Origin: Pseudorasbora parva
Taxonomy: Eukaryota; Chordata; Actinopteri; Cypriniformes; Gobionidae
Reading direction: 5' to 3'
DNA length: 64,000 bases
Assembly: GCF_024679245.1 (NCBI RefSeq)
Contig: NC_090191.1
Coordinates: 2,314,778 to 2,378,777, forward strand
Under the pieces are notes generated by a model that had not been told where the DNA came from, did not search any database, and was given only the letters and a program-made list of their open reading frames with translations. This document shows, piece after piece, positions 20,191-32,063 of this stretch; position 1 is the stretch's first letter; the number at the start of each line of letters is the position of its first letter. The translations under genes and the position numbers were made by a program.

Positions 20191-21439
20191 TTAGATGTGG
20201 CCAAGGTTAGATTGTGTTTGCCGGTCCAGATCTTGCCCACTTCTTCTTTACCACAGCTCAGCCAAAGCAGTGCCATAACTCCAAACATAAGCCAAACAAT
20301 ACAATTTTATGTGGCCCTTATGTGGGCCTTATATGGAATTGTAATATGGCTGAGTTTTGTGAAAATATAATAGCCCTTATGTGGCCCAAATGCATCTTTG
20401 AGTATTATGTAAAAGTCTTATTAACACCATGGTTAATTAAACACTTAAAAACAACAAAATTGAATTCAATAATTTATTTTTTATAAATGTCATAGTCCGT
20501 CTGCATATTAACAGGTAACCCAGCAGTTATTTTTTGAAAATTAGTTCTATAAAATATAATTATTATTTTTCTTATATTGTTATATTTATTTTTAATGACT
20601 AAAGTGGTATTAATGAAAATGTTTTCGTAATAGTACAATTTCTTATCTTGTTAAATATTTTTATTTAGCAATAATAAAATCATAATTATTCTTAGTTAAA
20701 TTAATATATATATAGTGTTATTCACATTAATTTGAACAAAAAAAATATAATTATCACAGTAAAATTGTACTCCCTAGTAAAGACATCATTAATGAAATCA
20801 TTGAAAGTAATTGTGCTTTAAGCAAAAAATAAACAAATAAAAAAGAGGTAAATTACCTTTTTTGTGTAAGTGCAAACAAAACACTCAAGCCACTTCACAA
20901 AATTGAGGTTAAACTGTTGTTCTGAAGACTAACAAATGTACGGTTTGCAACAACATGAGGGCGAGTTAATAACAAAATATTACTTTTTGGGTTAACTATT
21001 GCTTTAAGCTCATAGATGCGAACAAAAAAATGTCATGGCCACAACACACTCGCAATCTCAAAAGTTACTATATGTAGCGGTCGCAACAAAACTAAACCCG
21101 GGTGCACACTGTCAGATTTATAATAGTCTAGTCCTTCACAATTATTCCTTCAGGCTGTACAGCACTAAGTCATTACACAAATCTAAAGTGAGGCGCATTA
21201 AAAACGGACGGACGCACGCAAGAAAACTAGTCTGGAGTTTTAAATCATCAATCAATTGTTGATATCAAATCATCAATCACTTGTTCAGTGACTAGTGAGC
21301 TGCATCTGTTCAGCCATGCCATATCTGGGCCATATATGCCAGATAATACATGTGGCCCAGACATTCTTCTATCTGGGTTATTGCATGTCTGGTTCATTGA
21401 CATTCATTAACATGACTACCTGACCTAAAATTCCTGACT
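20191..21439. other. AT-rich intergenic DNA
   Basis: No gene found. Short motifs such as ATGTGGCCCTTATGTGGGCC-type repeats (20310-20390) and a related block at 21320-21360 are interspersed-repeat fragments of unclear type. Confidence 0.5.
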
Positions 21440-23368
21440 TGATTTTTTGACCTTTAACCTCAAGATATGTGTTCACCTTGAGAATTTATTTGTTCCAAAC
21501 GTAGTTTTGTCTTTCTTTAACTGGAGATAGTTTTGGCACATCCAGTTGTTAATTTCATTGATGGATTTGCACAGGGAGTCAATGGGGCTGTAGTCATTAG
21601 GTGACAGTGCTAAGTAGAGCTGGGTGTCGTCAGCATAGCTGTGGTAAGAAATTTTTTTATTATTATTTGGCTCAGTGGCAGCATAAACAGGTTGAACAGG
21701 AGTGGTGCAAGAATTGACCCTTGTGGGACTCCAGATGTCATGGACGTCCACTCAGACTTATGGTCTCCTATACTCACATAATAACCTCTCCCTTCTAAGT
21801 ATGACCTGAACCCTTTGATGACTATTCCAGAAAGCCCAACCTAGTTTTCCAGCCTGTCTAGAAGTATGCTGTGGTCAACAGTGTCAAATGCAGCACTGAG
21901 GTTGAGTAGCACTTTCAGAGGAGCATATCATCAATTACATTCTTAACTTTTGAGTTAAAAGAGTCAAGGAGAAAATCAACAGAGTCTGCAGAAATGCTTG
22001 GTGTTAGAAACTCTGAGGAAATTGTTGATAACAGTCCTCAATAAAGGCTGGAGAGTGTTTCAGAGGAATGTAAATAATGATAAGCAGGCTGCGTGGAGCA
22101 CCTTTTAACACCATACCCATATATTTAAGAGACAAAAAGTAACCAAATGATACATGCTTACATTGATAGACATCTTTAAAGAGCAGCAACAACCCACCTC
22201 TCCTAACCGCTCTGCAGACACTCATAAAAGTAAAGTTAGGAGGGGCTGTTTCACTGAGGACTGTTGCACTGCAGTTTTCTTCTAGCCATGTTTCATTTAG
22301 AAGCACAAAATCTAGATTTTGTTGACTAGAAATTATTATTTTTTTCTGACTTAAACGGATGTTTAAAAGTGTTAACAGCATATTTTTTTCCCCCACATTA
22401 ATTTTCATTTGACCAGTAGCAGGCAGCGAATTAGATGGGTTTGCTACACGGCCTGACAAGGCCTTAGACTTTCTATCACATCAGATAACAGAACAGAAAT
22501 ATAGAAAGAGACAGGCACACTGGGTTCCCACTTGTTCTGTAAACATTTGATAAAGTTACTGTTATCATAGCGGGGACCCAACACACATCACTGAGAGCGG
22601 GTGATGCTCACACACAACAGATGGAGGAGGGGGTGTGCCCTGGCGTTGTGCCTGAATAAATCTCTCAGGAGGAGAGCGAGGGCGAGCTGGGCCCATCGGT
22701 TTTGGTGATTGTGGGGCTCGATGCCTTTTGGTTGATATCTGGGGGCTCGCAGCATTCGAGTGTGATAGACTGGTTCCAACTTGAACCAGCTTATCCATTT
22801 TCTCTGAGAAGCTCAGAAGTGGGGATGCTGGAGAGAATCTTGGAGCAGTTCTAATCTGTCACAGTCTGTCTGTGGTGAGCTCTGTAGGCACGGCCTGGGA
22901 GTGTGTCTGTGAGCAGGGGTTGTTGTGGCTGCATGGTGTTATCATTGTTCTTGTGGGCTGTGTCAACTGCATGTCCATTCAGCTGCTGAAATAAAGTCCT
23001 GTGGTCGTCCATACTCTGTACAGGTGTGTGTGGGCCATCCAGGATTAGTGGGTTGGCACAGCTGAAGGATGATAAAGGGAACAATAAATATTGTCCTTGA
23101 GCACTCTTGAACCAAGTTTGTTTGGATAAAAGCCATTTGATGTAAACAGTTGTCTCTGACTCCAGAAGATATTAAGGTTTTTTGCAGTCATGTATTAAGC
23201 CCAGGCAACTGTGATAACTTATTTTTTCCTCTTGCTGGCAGTGGTCCACTTATGAACGGCTGAAATTTCAGTTTTCTAAGTGTTTTCAAAAAGTTCATTG
23301 AAATCCCTCTTAATTAGTTCTGACTGCTCTCTCTGATTATCATTCTTCCCCACATGAATGATAAGTTG

Positions 23369-24946
23369 TAGTGATGGGAATTTATTTTATTTTTTTCGCG
23401 AACCGGTTCTTTCGGACAGTTCGTTTTAATGATCCGGTTTAAAAAAACGGCAATGTCGTCATTTCTATCATCCCGGCGGATGAAAATACATTCAAACACA
23501 TTCATATAAAATATTTGTAATCAAAACTTAGTATAGTAATAATTATTTTTGTCATCATCATCTTGGATAATTTTTTTTTAATTTATGTTTTGCAAAAGCA
23601 CTCAATAAAGCCTAACACTGATGTTTTACACATATTAAATAAACTTGCATTGGCATAACATAAACTTACACAAATCCTCAGTTCACCCGTGCTCATATAT
23701 CAGCATCAGTTTTCCAAGAGAAACAGGATCAGCTGTCCCACTCCGAGAGAAACAGTTCGGTTCATGACGACGCTATCATGCTCAGTATTTCAGCTCACCG
23801 GTTCTCAGAATCAAACATGTCCGAAAGATCGAACGTGTCCGATAGAAACGGTTCTCGATTCTGTACCGGTGATCCAAGAACCGATGCAACCCAGTCCTGA
23901 CTCGAGACCCGCTGTAGCAGTGTGTTTGCGCTTGTAACAAGTTCGATATAGTAAGGAAGGAAGAGGACACAGGGGTCGGCTGGACTGTTGATGCGTATCT
24001 TTATTTTCTCTTTCTCAATGTCAATAACACACTTCTTCGTGTGTTCTCAGTCAAACTCATAAGCAACAATAACTTCCGGTTCGCGGCACTTCCGGCTTCC
24101 GGGTAAACTCAGTCTCTGTGTTCTCGCACCAACAGTCCGACTCTCTCTTCCTGGTCTCTGGTTCCGCTGGTGTTTTATCCCGTCTCCGCGCTCATTACTA
24201 GAACAAGAGACAGGTGTTATTAATCTGCGTCCAACCCACTCACTTACCGCTCGTCCCGCGGCCCTCTCTCCCGCTGCAGACCTCGCTGAACCACGCCCCC
24301 CTTGCCACAGCGCTGAGCTGAGAACTGCTGCAATCTGAATATGTAGTCTGATATCGAACCTACTGATTTGATTACATTTTAAAATGTGTATACTTTTATT
24401 AAATAAAATAAGAAAAAAGTTCTTCCTGAAAATATGCATTTTTGATAAAACGAATAAATGTTTAATTTGGCCGTTTTTATATACGGTGTATATAAAACTT
24501 TAATATAATACAGTGATAAGACAGCTTTATGTTATGATGTTTCCAAACGTGATTCGTTTTATACACTTAACCTGCATTTCGTTCCTCTGAACAAATAACA
24601 CGCATGACACGCATTCTGTATTGCTGATACAAGAACCGCTATGTTCGGTTACATGCGCATGCTTAGTATCAGCTGCTCATGAGTTCATCAGATCTCACAG
24701 CAAAACATGTCTCATTTCAGCTAACGGTTGGAGTTAACATATGATTCAAGATATTAGTTTATTTCTAGCCGGAGATACTGTCACTTATGTCAGAAACGTA
24801 GTAACTATAGTAACTTGTGGGATCAGCACTGATTTGAGACGCGAACCGTTTAGAACGATTCAGTCCGATTTGGTGAACTGGTTCGAACGGTTCACTATAA
24901 AGATCCGGTTAAAAAGAACTATTTGTTCGCAAACCGGACATCACTA
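23369..24946. mobile_element. Non-autonomous hAT inside LINE ORF1
   Basis: 1578 bp with ends TAGTGATG...CATCACTA and a perfect 8-bp target duplication ATAAGTTG (23361-23368 and 24947-24954). This is diagnostic of hAT. Subterminal AACCGGTTC/GAACCGG repeats are numerous. No transposase remains. It carries a solo LTR at 23933-24309. Confidence 0.9.
23933..24309 (-). mobile_element. Solo LTR of a Gypsy-type retrotransposon
   Basis: 377 bp beginning TGTAACAAG and ending CTTGCCACA, flanked by a perfect 5-bp duplication GCGCT (23928-23932 and 24310-24314). The interior (AGGAAGGAAGAGGACAC, ACTTCCGG, CACTTACCGCTCGTCCCGCG) matches the LTR at 50019-50370, which abuts a Gypsy pol on the minus strand. 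The state of a single LTR without internal sequence implies LTR-LTR recombination. Confidence 0.9.
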
Positions 24947-25440
24947 ATAAGTTGATTTGCAGTCTTGTTTCCTCAGAATGTTCTGAATTTCCCTGTTTAC
25001 CTCAGAAACTGTTGCTTGTGAAAGGCAGCATGTAGTTGTGTCCCTGCTGCCACCAAGCACTTCTGTGGATGTAACTAGGACGTCGTAGGAGTCCAAGTTT
25101 TTGAATGACTGATAAACATGATGGAGCATTGTAGTTGTTATATTCCATCAGCTGAGTGGCCGAGTAGTTCATTATGCCAGCCACACAAACTTTGTCTTTA
25201 ATCACCAACCACAGAGGCAATATGCAGAATAAGAGAAGAACTCTGCACCAAACAATCATCCGTGACATTACTAGGGAGATCAAGACCGCTGGTGATGTTA
25301 GACTGCTAGAAAAAGCTGTTAGTTGGTTAGTACTACCAACTGTTAATAGCCGAGTGAAGTCATCTAAGACGGTAAAGTCTATACAACAGTCACAATTATA
25401 TCTCTGACTGATTAGACTGGTCACAGTAAATGCCTACGCA

Positions 25441-25952
25441 CTAGCTATTTAAACATTAGCATTATAAGCACGATACTCATCTTTCATTCATTGTGCAGAT
25501 CAGATCGGACGAATCCACAAACAACAGCATACATGTCAGTGTAAGAGTCCACTCTTGAAAATGCATCCCACTTTTTAATCCAAAACAACAAAAAAATAAG
25601 GGAAAAAAACTAAAAATCCTCTGTTGTTTGCATGAGCGTTTTGCCTTAGAGTAATCAATCATGTCCATTTTCAATGAAATATCAATTCTAATCATTATTC
25701 TGACGATCTACCCTGTACTTTGGACTGTTTCTGTCATATTAAACCCTCCCAGGTATCTCTTCAATCACAGGCTCTCTGATGACACGATATCTGGCTGCTA
25801 AAGCTGTCAGTCAAATGCATCCATGGTTTTCGTTGGATAAAGCCAATCAATCAGCATAGCCAGCATAGATTTGATTGATAGACGTAGTAACGAATCAAAA
25901 GACATTATTTTGTTCAGTGTTTGTAAGATATGTCATAAGCATTGAATGAATA
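25441..25952. other. Intergenic DNA
   Basis: No gene or repeat that I can support. Confidence 0.5.
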
Positions 25953-26291
25953 TACAGTCTTGTTCAAAATAATAGCAGTACAATGTGACTAACCAGAATA
26001 ATCAAGGTTTTTCGTATATTTTTTTATTGCTACGTGGCAAACAAGTTACCAGTAGGTTCAGTAGATTCTCAGAAAACAAATGAGACCCAGCATTCATGAT
26101 ATGCACGCTCTTAAGGCTGTGCAATTGGGCAATTAGTTGAATTAGTTGAAAGGGGTGTGTTCAAAAAAATAGCAGTGTGGCATTCAATCACTGAGGTCAT
26201 CAATTTTGTGAAGAAACAGGTGTGAATCAGGTGGCCCCTATTTAAGGATTAAGCCAACACTTGTTGAACATGCATTTGAAAGCTGAGGAAA

Positions 26292-28052
26292 ATGGGTCGT
26301 TCAAGACATTGTTCAGAAGAACAGCGTACTTTGATTAAAAAGTTGATTAGAGAGGGGAAAACCTATAAAGAGGTGCAAAAAATGATAGGCTGTTCAGCTA
26401 AAATGATCTCCAATGCCTTAAAATGGAGAGCAAAACCAGAGAGAAGTGGAAGAAAACGGAAGACAACCATCAAAATGGATAGAAGAATAACCAGAATGGC
26501 AAAGGCTCAGCCAATGATCACCTCCAGGATGATCAAAGACAGTCTGGAGTTACCTGTAAGTACTGTGACAGTTAGAAGACGTCTGTGTGAAGCTAATCTA
26601 TTTTCAAGAATCCCCCGCAAAGTCCCTCTGTTAAAAAAAAGGCATGTGCAGAAGAGGTTACAATTTGCCAAAGAACACATCAACTGGCCTAAAGAGAAAT
26701 GGAGGAACATTTTGTGGACTGATGAGAGTAAAATTGTTCTTTTTGGGTCCAAGGGCCACAGGCAGTTTGTGAGACGACCCCCAAACTCTGAATTCAAGCC
26801 ACAGTACACAGTGAAGACAGTGAAGCATGGAGGTGCAAGCATAGGCGCCGATACTGTGGGTGCTCCGGGGCTCGAGCACCCACGGAAAATATCGAGCACC
26901 CACGTGTGCCAGACTGCCAGTCAGGGACGGATTGGCAATCTGTGCGTTCTGGAAAAGTCCAGAACGGCCGTCCAACCGAGGGCCATCGGCCAAAAAACCC
27001 CAAAAAGTATAATAACTGTCGCGATAGTCAATGATAATAAAATAATGAGCTCGATAATTTTTCCGGCCGCGATAATTTCCATTTGCATGCTTGTTTGTTT
27101 CCGATGTTTCTCCTGCTGACGGAGCGCGTGCCTCGTCCGTTTGGGGAGATGTTTAAACTCGACGCGCAGACTGGGTGTGTGCCGTGATGAGACGTCAGGC
27201 TCGGCCAGATTCGTCTGGATCTCGTGCTTCTTCGGTTGCGGAGCCGCAGGTAAAGTTAAAAGATTTGACGGGCACACCGCCAAGCGAAACGGGGTCTCGC
27301 GCACTCCGCGTTTTTGCAGCGTGCACCCTCGCGCTCGTGCGGACGCGTATAACAGGACGTGAGTATAACAAGGCAAACCTACACTGATGTTGGCAGTTTG
27401 ATAAATGCAAGTTAATTCTTCAGTTCAATGTTTGTGTGCTAAAAAGGCCAATAAGTTCCTGTAGAGATACGTATTCTCCTTTTTTGACAAATAAAGGCAT
27501 GTCATCAATGTCTTCTCTCTAGCTGTATCAAAATCTCACCTAGCTTTCCTCAGAGAAGGTCAAGTTTTGTGCATGATTATTGATATATTTGTCTTGGGTG
27601 CAAGCATCATGATATGGGCATGTTTCTCCTACTATGGTGTTGGGCCTATTTATCGCATACCAGGGATCATGGATCAGTTTGCATATGTTAAAATACTTGA
27701 AGAGGTCATGTTGCTCTATGCTGAAGAGGACATGCCCTTGAAATGGTTGTTTCAACAAGACAATGACCCAAAACACACTAGTAAACGGGCAAAGTCTTGG
27801 TTCCAAACCAACAAAATTAATGTTATGGAGTGGCCAGCCCAATCTCCAGACCTTAATCCAATTGAGAACTTGTGGGGTGATATCAAAAATGCTGTTTCTG
27901 AAGCAAAACCAAGAAACGTGAATGAATTGTGGAATGTTGTTAAAGAATCATGGAGTGGAATAACAGCTGAGAGGTGCCACAAGTTGGTTGACTCCATGCC
28001 ACACAGATGTCAAGCAGTTTTAAAAAACTGTGGTCATACAACTAAATATTAG
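26292..28052 (+). pseudogene. Tc1-like transposase split by a 754-bp insert
   Basis: The first part (26292-26842) starts [19 protein letters not shown] with helix-turn-helix DNA-binding segments ([20 protein letters not shown]) and the first catalytic Asp in [12 protein letters not shown], ending HGGAS. The second part (27608-28052) resumes IMIWACFSYYGVGPI. It carries the second Asp in FQQDNDPKHT and the third acidic residue in PDLNPIENLWGDIK, ending CGHTTKY and a stop. Without the insert the frame is continuous and free of stops, so this copy was potentially active until recently. The catalytic spacing is of the DD34E type (third motif IEN). Confidence 0.85.
26843..27596. mobile_element. Insertion flanked by 11-bp direct repeats
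   Basis: GGTGCAAGCAT occurs at 26832-26842 and again at 27597-27607, and excision of the intervening 754 bp restores the transposase frame. The insert starts AGGCGCCGATACTGTGGGTG with a small inverted repeat around GAGCACCC. It contains GC-rich DNA at 27100-27360 and no obvious inverted termini or poly-A tail. Class unknown; hAT or a non-LTR fragment are possible. Confidence 0.7.
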
Positions 28053-28384
28053 TTTAGTGATTCACAGGATTGCTAAATCCCAGAAGAAAAAAAATGTTTG
28101 TACAAAATAGTTTTGAGTTTGTACAGTCAAAGGTAGACACTGCTATTTTTTTGAACACACCCCTTTCAACTAATTGCCCAATTGCACAGCCTTAAGAGCG
28201 TGCATATCATGAATGCTGGGTCTTGTTTGTTTTCTGAGAATCTACTGAACCTACTGGTAACTTGTTTGCCACGTAGCAATAAAAAATATACTAAAAACCT
28301 TGATTATTCTGGTTAGTCACATTGTACTGCTATTATTTTGAACAAGACTGTACCTCACATAAAATCTATACATGCAGACTATAT

Positions 28385-29323
28385 CTTCTTCTTCTTTCGG
28401 CTGTTCCCTTCAGGGGTCGCCACAGCGAATCTGCCTCCATCTATTTCTATCCTCTGTATCCTCCTCTCTCAGACTGACTACCCTCATGTCCTCCTTCACT
28501 ACATCCTCTTTGGTCTTCCTCTTGACCTCCTGTCTGGCAGCTCTAACCTCAGCATCCTTTTACCGATGTATTCACTCTTTCTCCTCTGAACATGTCCAAA
28601 CCATCTCAACCTGGCCTCTCTAACTTTGTCTCCAAAACATCTTACATGTGCTGTTCCTCTGATGTACTCATTCCTGATCCTATCCATCCTCGTCACTCCC
28701 AAAGAGAACCTCAACATCTTCAGCTCTGCTACCTCTAGCTCTGCCTCCTGTCTTTTCCTCAGTGCAACTGTCTCCAAACCAAACAACATCACTGGTCTCA
28801 CTACTGTTCTGTACACCTTTCCTTTCATTCTTGCTGGTACACTTTTATCACACAACAGACCTGACACTGCCTGCCTGCACTCGCTTCTTCACCTCTTTTC
28901 CACACTCCCCATTGCTTTGGACTGTTGACCCTAAGTACTTAAAATCCTGCACCTTCTTTACCTCTTCTCCCTGTAACCTCACTATTCCACTTGGTTCCCT
29001 CTCATTCACACACATGTATTCTGTCTTGCTGCGACTAACCTTCATTCCTCTTCTTGCCAAAACAGACCTCCAGCTCTCTAGACTTTCCTCCACCTGCTCC
29101 CTGCTCTCACTACAGATCACAATGTCATCCGCAAACATCATAGTCCATTGAGATTCCTGTCGGACCTCATCTGTCAGCCTGTCCATCACCACCGCAAACA
29201 AGAAGAGGCTAAGAGCCGATCCCTGATGCCTTCCCACCTTCACCGTGAAGTCCTCTGTCTCACCTACGGCACACCTTACCACTGTCCTACTGCTCTCATA
29301 CATATCCATGCATACACTAATCC
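28385..29323 (-). mobile_element. RTE-clade LINE, 5'-truncated
   Basis: 939 bp flanked by a perfect 13-bp duplication ATGCAGACTATAT (28372-28384 and 29324-29336). The minus strand encodes the RT C-terminal half: VGRHQGSALSLFLFAVVMDR and FADD in TMMFADDIVIC. The typical RTE tail follows: FKYLGSTVQSNGE, RTVVRPVMLFGLE, LRWFGHVQRR and RSRGRPKRM, with a frameshift near 28855. The 3' end is a (GAA)n-like tail on the minus strand (TCTTCTTCTTC on +). Target-primed integration is evident from the long duplication. Confidence 0.9.
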
Positions 29324-29336
29324 ATGCAGACTATAT

Positions 29337-30269
29337 GATAGACTGTTTTTATCAACTAACTATGTGTTTTTTACACTTGTAAATTCTGTAAATAGTTGCT
29401 TTAGTTTTTCAGGGACTGTAAATGCATTATAATTAGCAGTTTATTGCAGATTTATTTGAATAAAAACAGGACGCCTAGTCTTTTTTGACAAAAAAGCTTA
29501 CAGAAGCTATATTTTTGAGAGAATCGTCCTCAATTTTTGAATCAAAACATGATCAGACATTCCGTTTTATATTTAAGTTATTTTCAGGGCCTTAACATTA
29601 AAATCTCTTTTTCCCATAAGGGTTTTTTTTTTTTTAAACGTGAGTCACTTACATGCATATTTCCCCTTGTTTTACTCTGTTCCTATACTACTTTGAGTTA
29701 TGACTTTTGGGTAACAATTTCAAGTGTCTAGTTTAAAATAAGACCAGATTTATGAATATAGACCATAGGGTTTAAGAACTGCAGACATTTTTATTTGGGC
29801 ATGTCGTTCTTTGAAAATTCTCAAAAATAGGGGCGCAGGTTAAGTATTTACACAAAATTATTAGATTTATTCAGATTACTGCCATTGATTGAAAAATAAT
29901 ATGAGTTATAAATAAAATAAGTTAACAACCACAGTCCTCTACTATAAGGAAAATAAATCAGAGGACACAAACACAATTACTTTAGCCGTATTGATTACAT
30001 TACAACATGTTACCTATTGATTGTTGCATATTTGTTTATTGAGTCTGTGGCTCTATATTATAAAATTATTTTTAAGATTAAACTCTTAAAAAATAAGTAT
30101 AAACTAAATTAAATGTTCTTGTATCCTTGTATAATTGATTTGAAACACATTTGTGTTTAGCATTGACTGAATCTCACATATTAGGTGTGGTTCAAACTCT
30201 TTCTTTGGTGGTTATTTTTAGCACATCATTAACCAACACGCATTTAAATATGTATTGAAGAATTAAACT
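29337..30269. other. Intergenic, gene B upstream region
   Basis: 29337-29850 shows nothing identifiable. 29860-30270 is homologous to the upstream regions of genes A and C (shared AATCAGAGGACACAAACACA and ATGTGGTTCAAACTCTTTCT). Confidence 0.6.
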
Positions 30270-30411
30270 GATGTGTTTTATTGTTTGTATGTGAATGTCT
30301 ACACACATCTGTGACTTGAGCATGAGATCAGGACTTTTATTTTGTAGTGGAGATGTGACGTCATAAGGCTGCGCCGCGCTCCTGCATCTGTTGTGATTCT
30401 GCTGAAGAAAG
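30270..30411 (+). promoter_or_regulatory. Gene B promoter/non-coding exon 1
   Basis: The same block as 6782-6920: ATGTGTTTTATTGTTTGTAT, CRE, GCGCCGCGCTCCTGCATCTG and donor GAAGAAAG|GTTTGTG. The intron to the FiNZ exon is 823 bp. Confidence 0.65.
30356..30363. promoter_or_regulatory. CRE palindrome TGACGTCA (gene B)
   Basis: Perfect octamer at the same distance from the exon-1 donor as in gene A. Confidence 0.6.
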
Positions 30412-31234
30412 GTTTGTGTTTTAAGCTTTTAAAGTGTTTAAATCAATAAAAACTGTTCGGTCAATGTTATAGTTTCAACAAGAACAGTTAAATGAATGTT
30501 TGATTATTGAACTTAACATTCTAATGTGTTTTCTAACATTAATTAATTGTATTTATTGTGATTGTTTATTAGTGTAAAGCTCATCCTCACATAAGTAACA
30601 GAAAAGCTGCATCTCATCATCTCTATATAGCATGAATCAGTTTATCATAAACATTAATCCAACACAAAATTCATAATTATCCACAAATAATAAAACATGT
30701 ATCATACAAGAATTGGGAGAAATTGGAGACGCTAAGCTTTTGAAACTTGAATCAAATTAATCAATTCAACTTTATTTCCAGACTCAAAGTCCATTAGTAA
30801 GGAGACATACACCAGCTAACTCTAGAACATTTAAAAAAGACAATTATGCCAGTACTTTCTCATAGGTGATTGGTTTCGCACCACACTTTGCTTTGAATTA
30901 CACAACAACAAATTACAATCACAATATTGCCAAGCACATATCCAGTCTTACAATCACCTAATTTTTCTGATAATTCATTCATATATATATAAAAATCATC
31001 GAGTGTATAAATAGTCTTGTTGCCTCTGTTGTTAAATATGGTCTATATGCCTAAAGTTAGCCAAATAAATATCATATCACATCACAATGGATATCATTTT
31101 ACAGTGCTAAGTGGTTAGGGCCCAGGTCATTTAAGGCCATTAACTCTCACTCTGACTGACACTCTTACCAGTGACTGAACTACTGATTTAGTTTGGATGT
31201 GTTTTTTATTTCTGTGATTATTCTTATCTCAAAG

Positions 31235-31754
31235 ATGGAGTTTATTAAAGAGGAGAGTGAAGACGTGAAGATTGAAGAAACATTGAGAGTCAAACATGAA
31301 GAAACTGAGGAACAAACAAAGATGGCGTTTATTAAAGAGGAGAGTGAAGACGTGAAGATTGAAGAAACACTGAGAGTCAAACATGAAGAAACTGAGGACC
31401 AAACAAAGATGGCGTTTATTAAAGAGGAGAGTGAAGACGTGAAGATTGAAGAAACATTGAGAGTCAAACATGAAGAAACTGAGGACCAAACAAAGATGGC
31501 GTTTATTAAAGAGGAGAGTGAAGACGTGAAGATTGAAGAAACATTGAGAGTCAAACATGAAGAAACTGAGGACCAAACAAAGATGGCGTTTATTAAAGAG
31601 GAGAGTGAAGACGTGAAGATTGAAGAAATATTGAGAGTCAAACATGAAGAAACTGAGGAACAAACAAAGATGGCGTTTATTAAAGAGGAGCGTGAAGACG
31701 TGAAGATTGAAGAAATATTGAGAGTCAAACATGAAGAAACTGAGGACCAAACAG
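31235..31754 (+). CDS. Gene B exon 2: six tandem FiNZ units
   Basis: Six head-to-tail 87-bp units (31235, 31322, 31409, 31496, 31583, and 31670 ending 31754), each encoding M-E/A-F-IKEE-S/R-EDVKIEE-T/I-LRVKHEE-T plus an acidic tail. Units 3 and 4 are identical at the DNA level, so amplification is recent. The exon ends ACAG|GTTGG in phase 1, as in genes A and C. Start at 31235 follows AAAG; an upstream in-frame ATG at 31193 would add 14 residues but is probably intronic or 5' UTR. The product is an acidic, presumably disordered leader of 173 residues with 18 psi-K-x-E motifs, joined to the finger exon at 38253. No catalytic or zinc-binding residues. Confidence 0.85.
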
Positions 31755-32055
31755 GTTGGTTTCATTCTCAAAGCTGAACTCACTCATTTGATCATTATTG
31801 AAATGTCCAGCTCTACAGAGATTAGTGATTTTTTTTGAAGAGTGTCTTAATTTAAAGCAGTTTTATTTGACATGGAGCAGGTCGCCTCATGTTGACAGAC
31901 ATGTTGAGATCACATGACCTCATGCTAAATAAAATGTGTTTTTTACAGTCAATGTGTTTTACATAAAGTTTGATGAGTTTGATAGCTGAATCAGGTTGTC
32001 TCATGTAGGCCTATGTGACGCGGCTCGCACCTGTGATTTTATGAAGTGTGTTAAC
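31755..32055. other. Gene B intron 2 start
   Basis: Intronic sequence continuing the conserved GTTGGTTTCATTCTCAAAGCTG seen after each FiNZ exon. No further gene. Confidence 0.6.
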
Positions 32056-32063
32056 CTATTCAC

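Larger units (their letters stand above)
21440..25440 (-). mobile_element. Antisense LINE, copy 2, with ORF1 and ORF2 remnants
   Basis: Read 5' to 3' on the minus strand. ORF1 remnants lie at about 25130-24955 and 23360-22460, including LIIHVGKNDNQREQSELIKRD, which resembles the GxND block of the SGNH/esterase-type ORF1 found in some CR1/L2 LINEs. Endonuclease remnant at 22459-22004: LDFVLLNETWLEE and RGGLLLLF. RT remnant at 21910-21450: LSAAFDTVDH-type, GVPQGSILAPLLFNL and the YADD box in [16 protein letters not shown]. The part between endonuclease and RT is deleted and frames are broken. A hAT element (23369-24946) is inserted in ORF1. Confidence 0.75.
25955..28350 (+). mobile_element. Tc1/mariner element with ~215-bp inverted repeats
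   Basis: Flanked by TA on both sides. Ends are CAGTCTTGTTCAAAATAATAG and its mirror ...CAAGACTG. About 215 bp at each end are inverted copies of each other (for example GGGGTGTGTTCAAAAAAATAG near 26153 mirrored at 28150). The transposase is complete apart from one insertion at 26843-27596. The unspoilt element would be about 1.63 kb. Confidence 0.9.

Noticed and set aside
27141..27410. GC-rich open frames at 27141-27410 as a host gene
   Set aside because: They lie inside the 754-bp insert that interrupts the Tc1 transposase, overlap on both strands, and lack recognisable domains.
31180..31783. Two long minus-strand frames opposite the FiNZ exon of gene B
   Set aside because: The 87-bp unit is a multiple of three, so any stop-free antisense frame is multiplied six times. 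No independent coding evidence.
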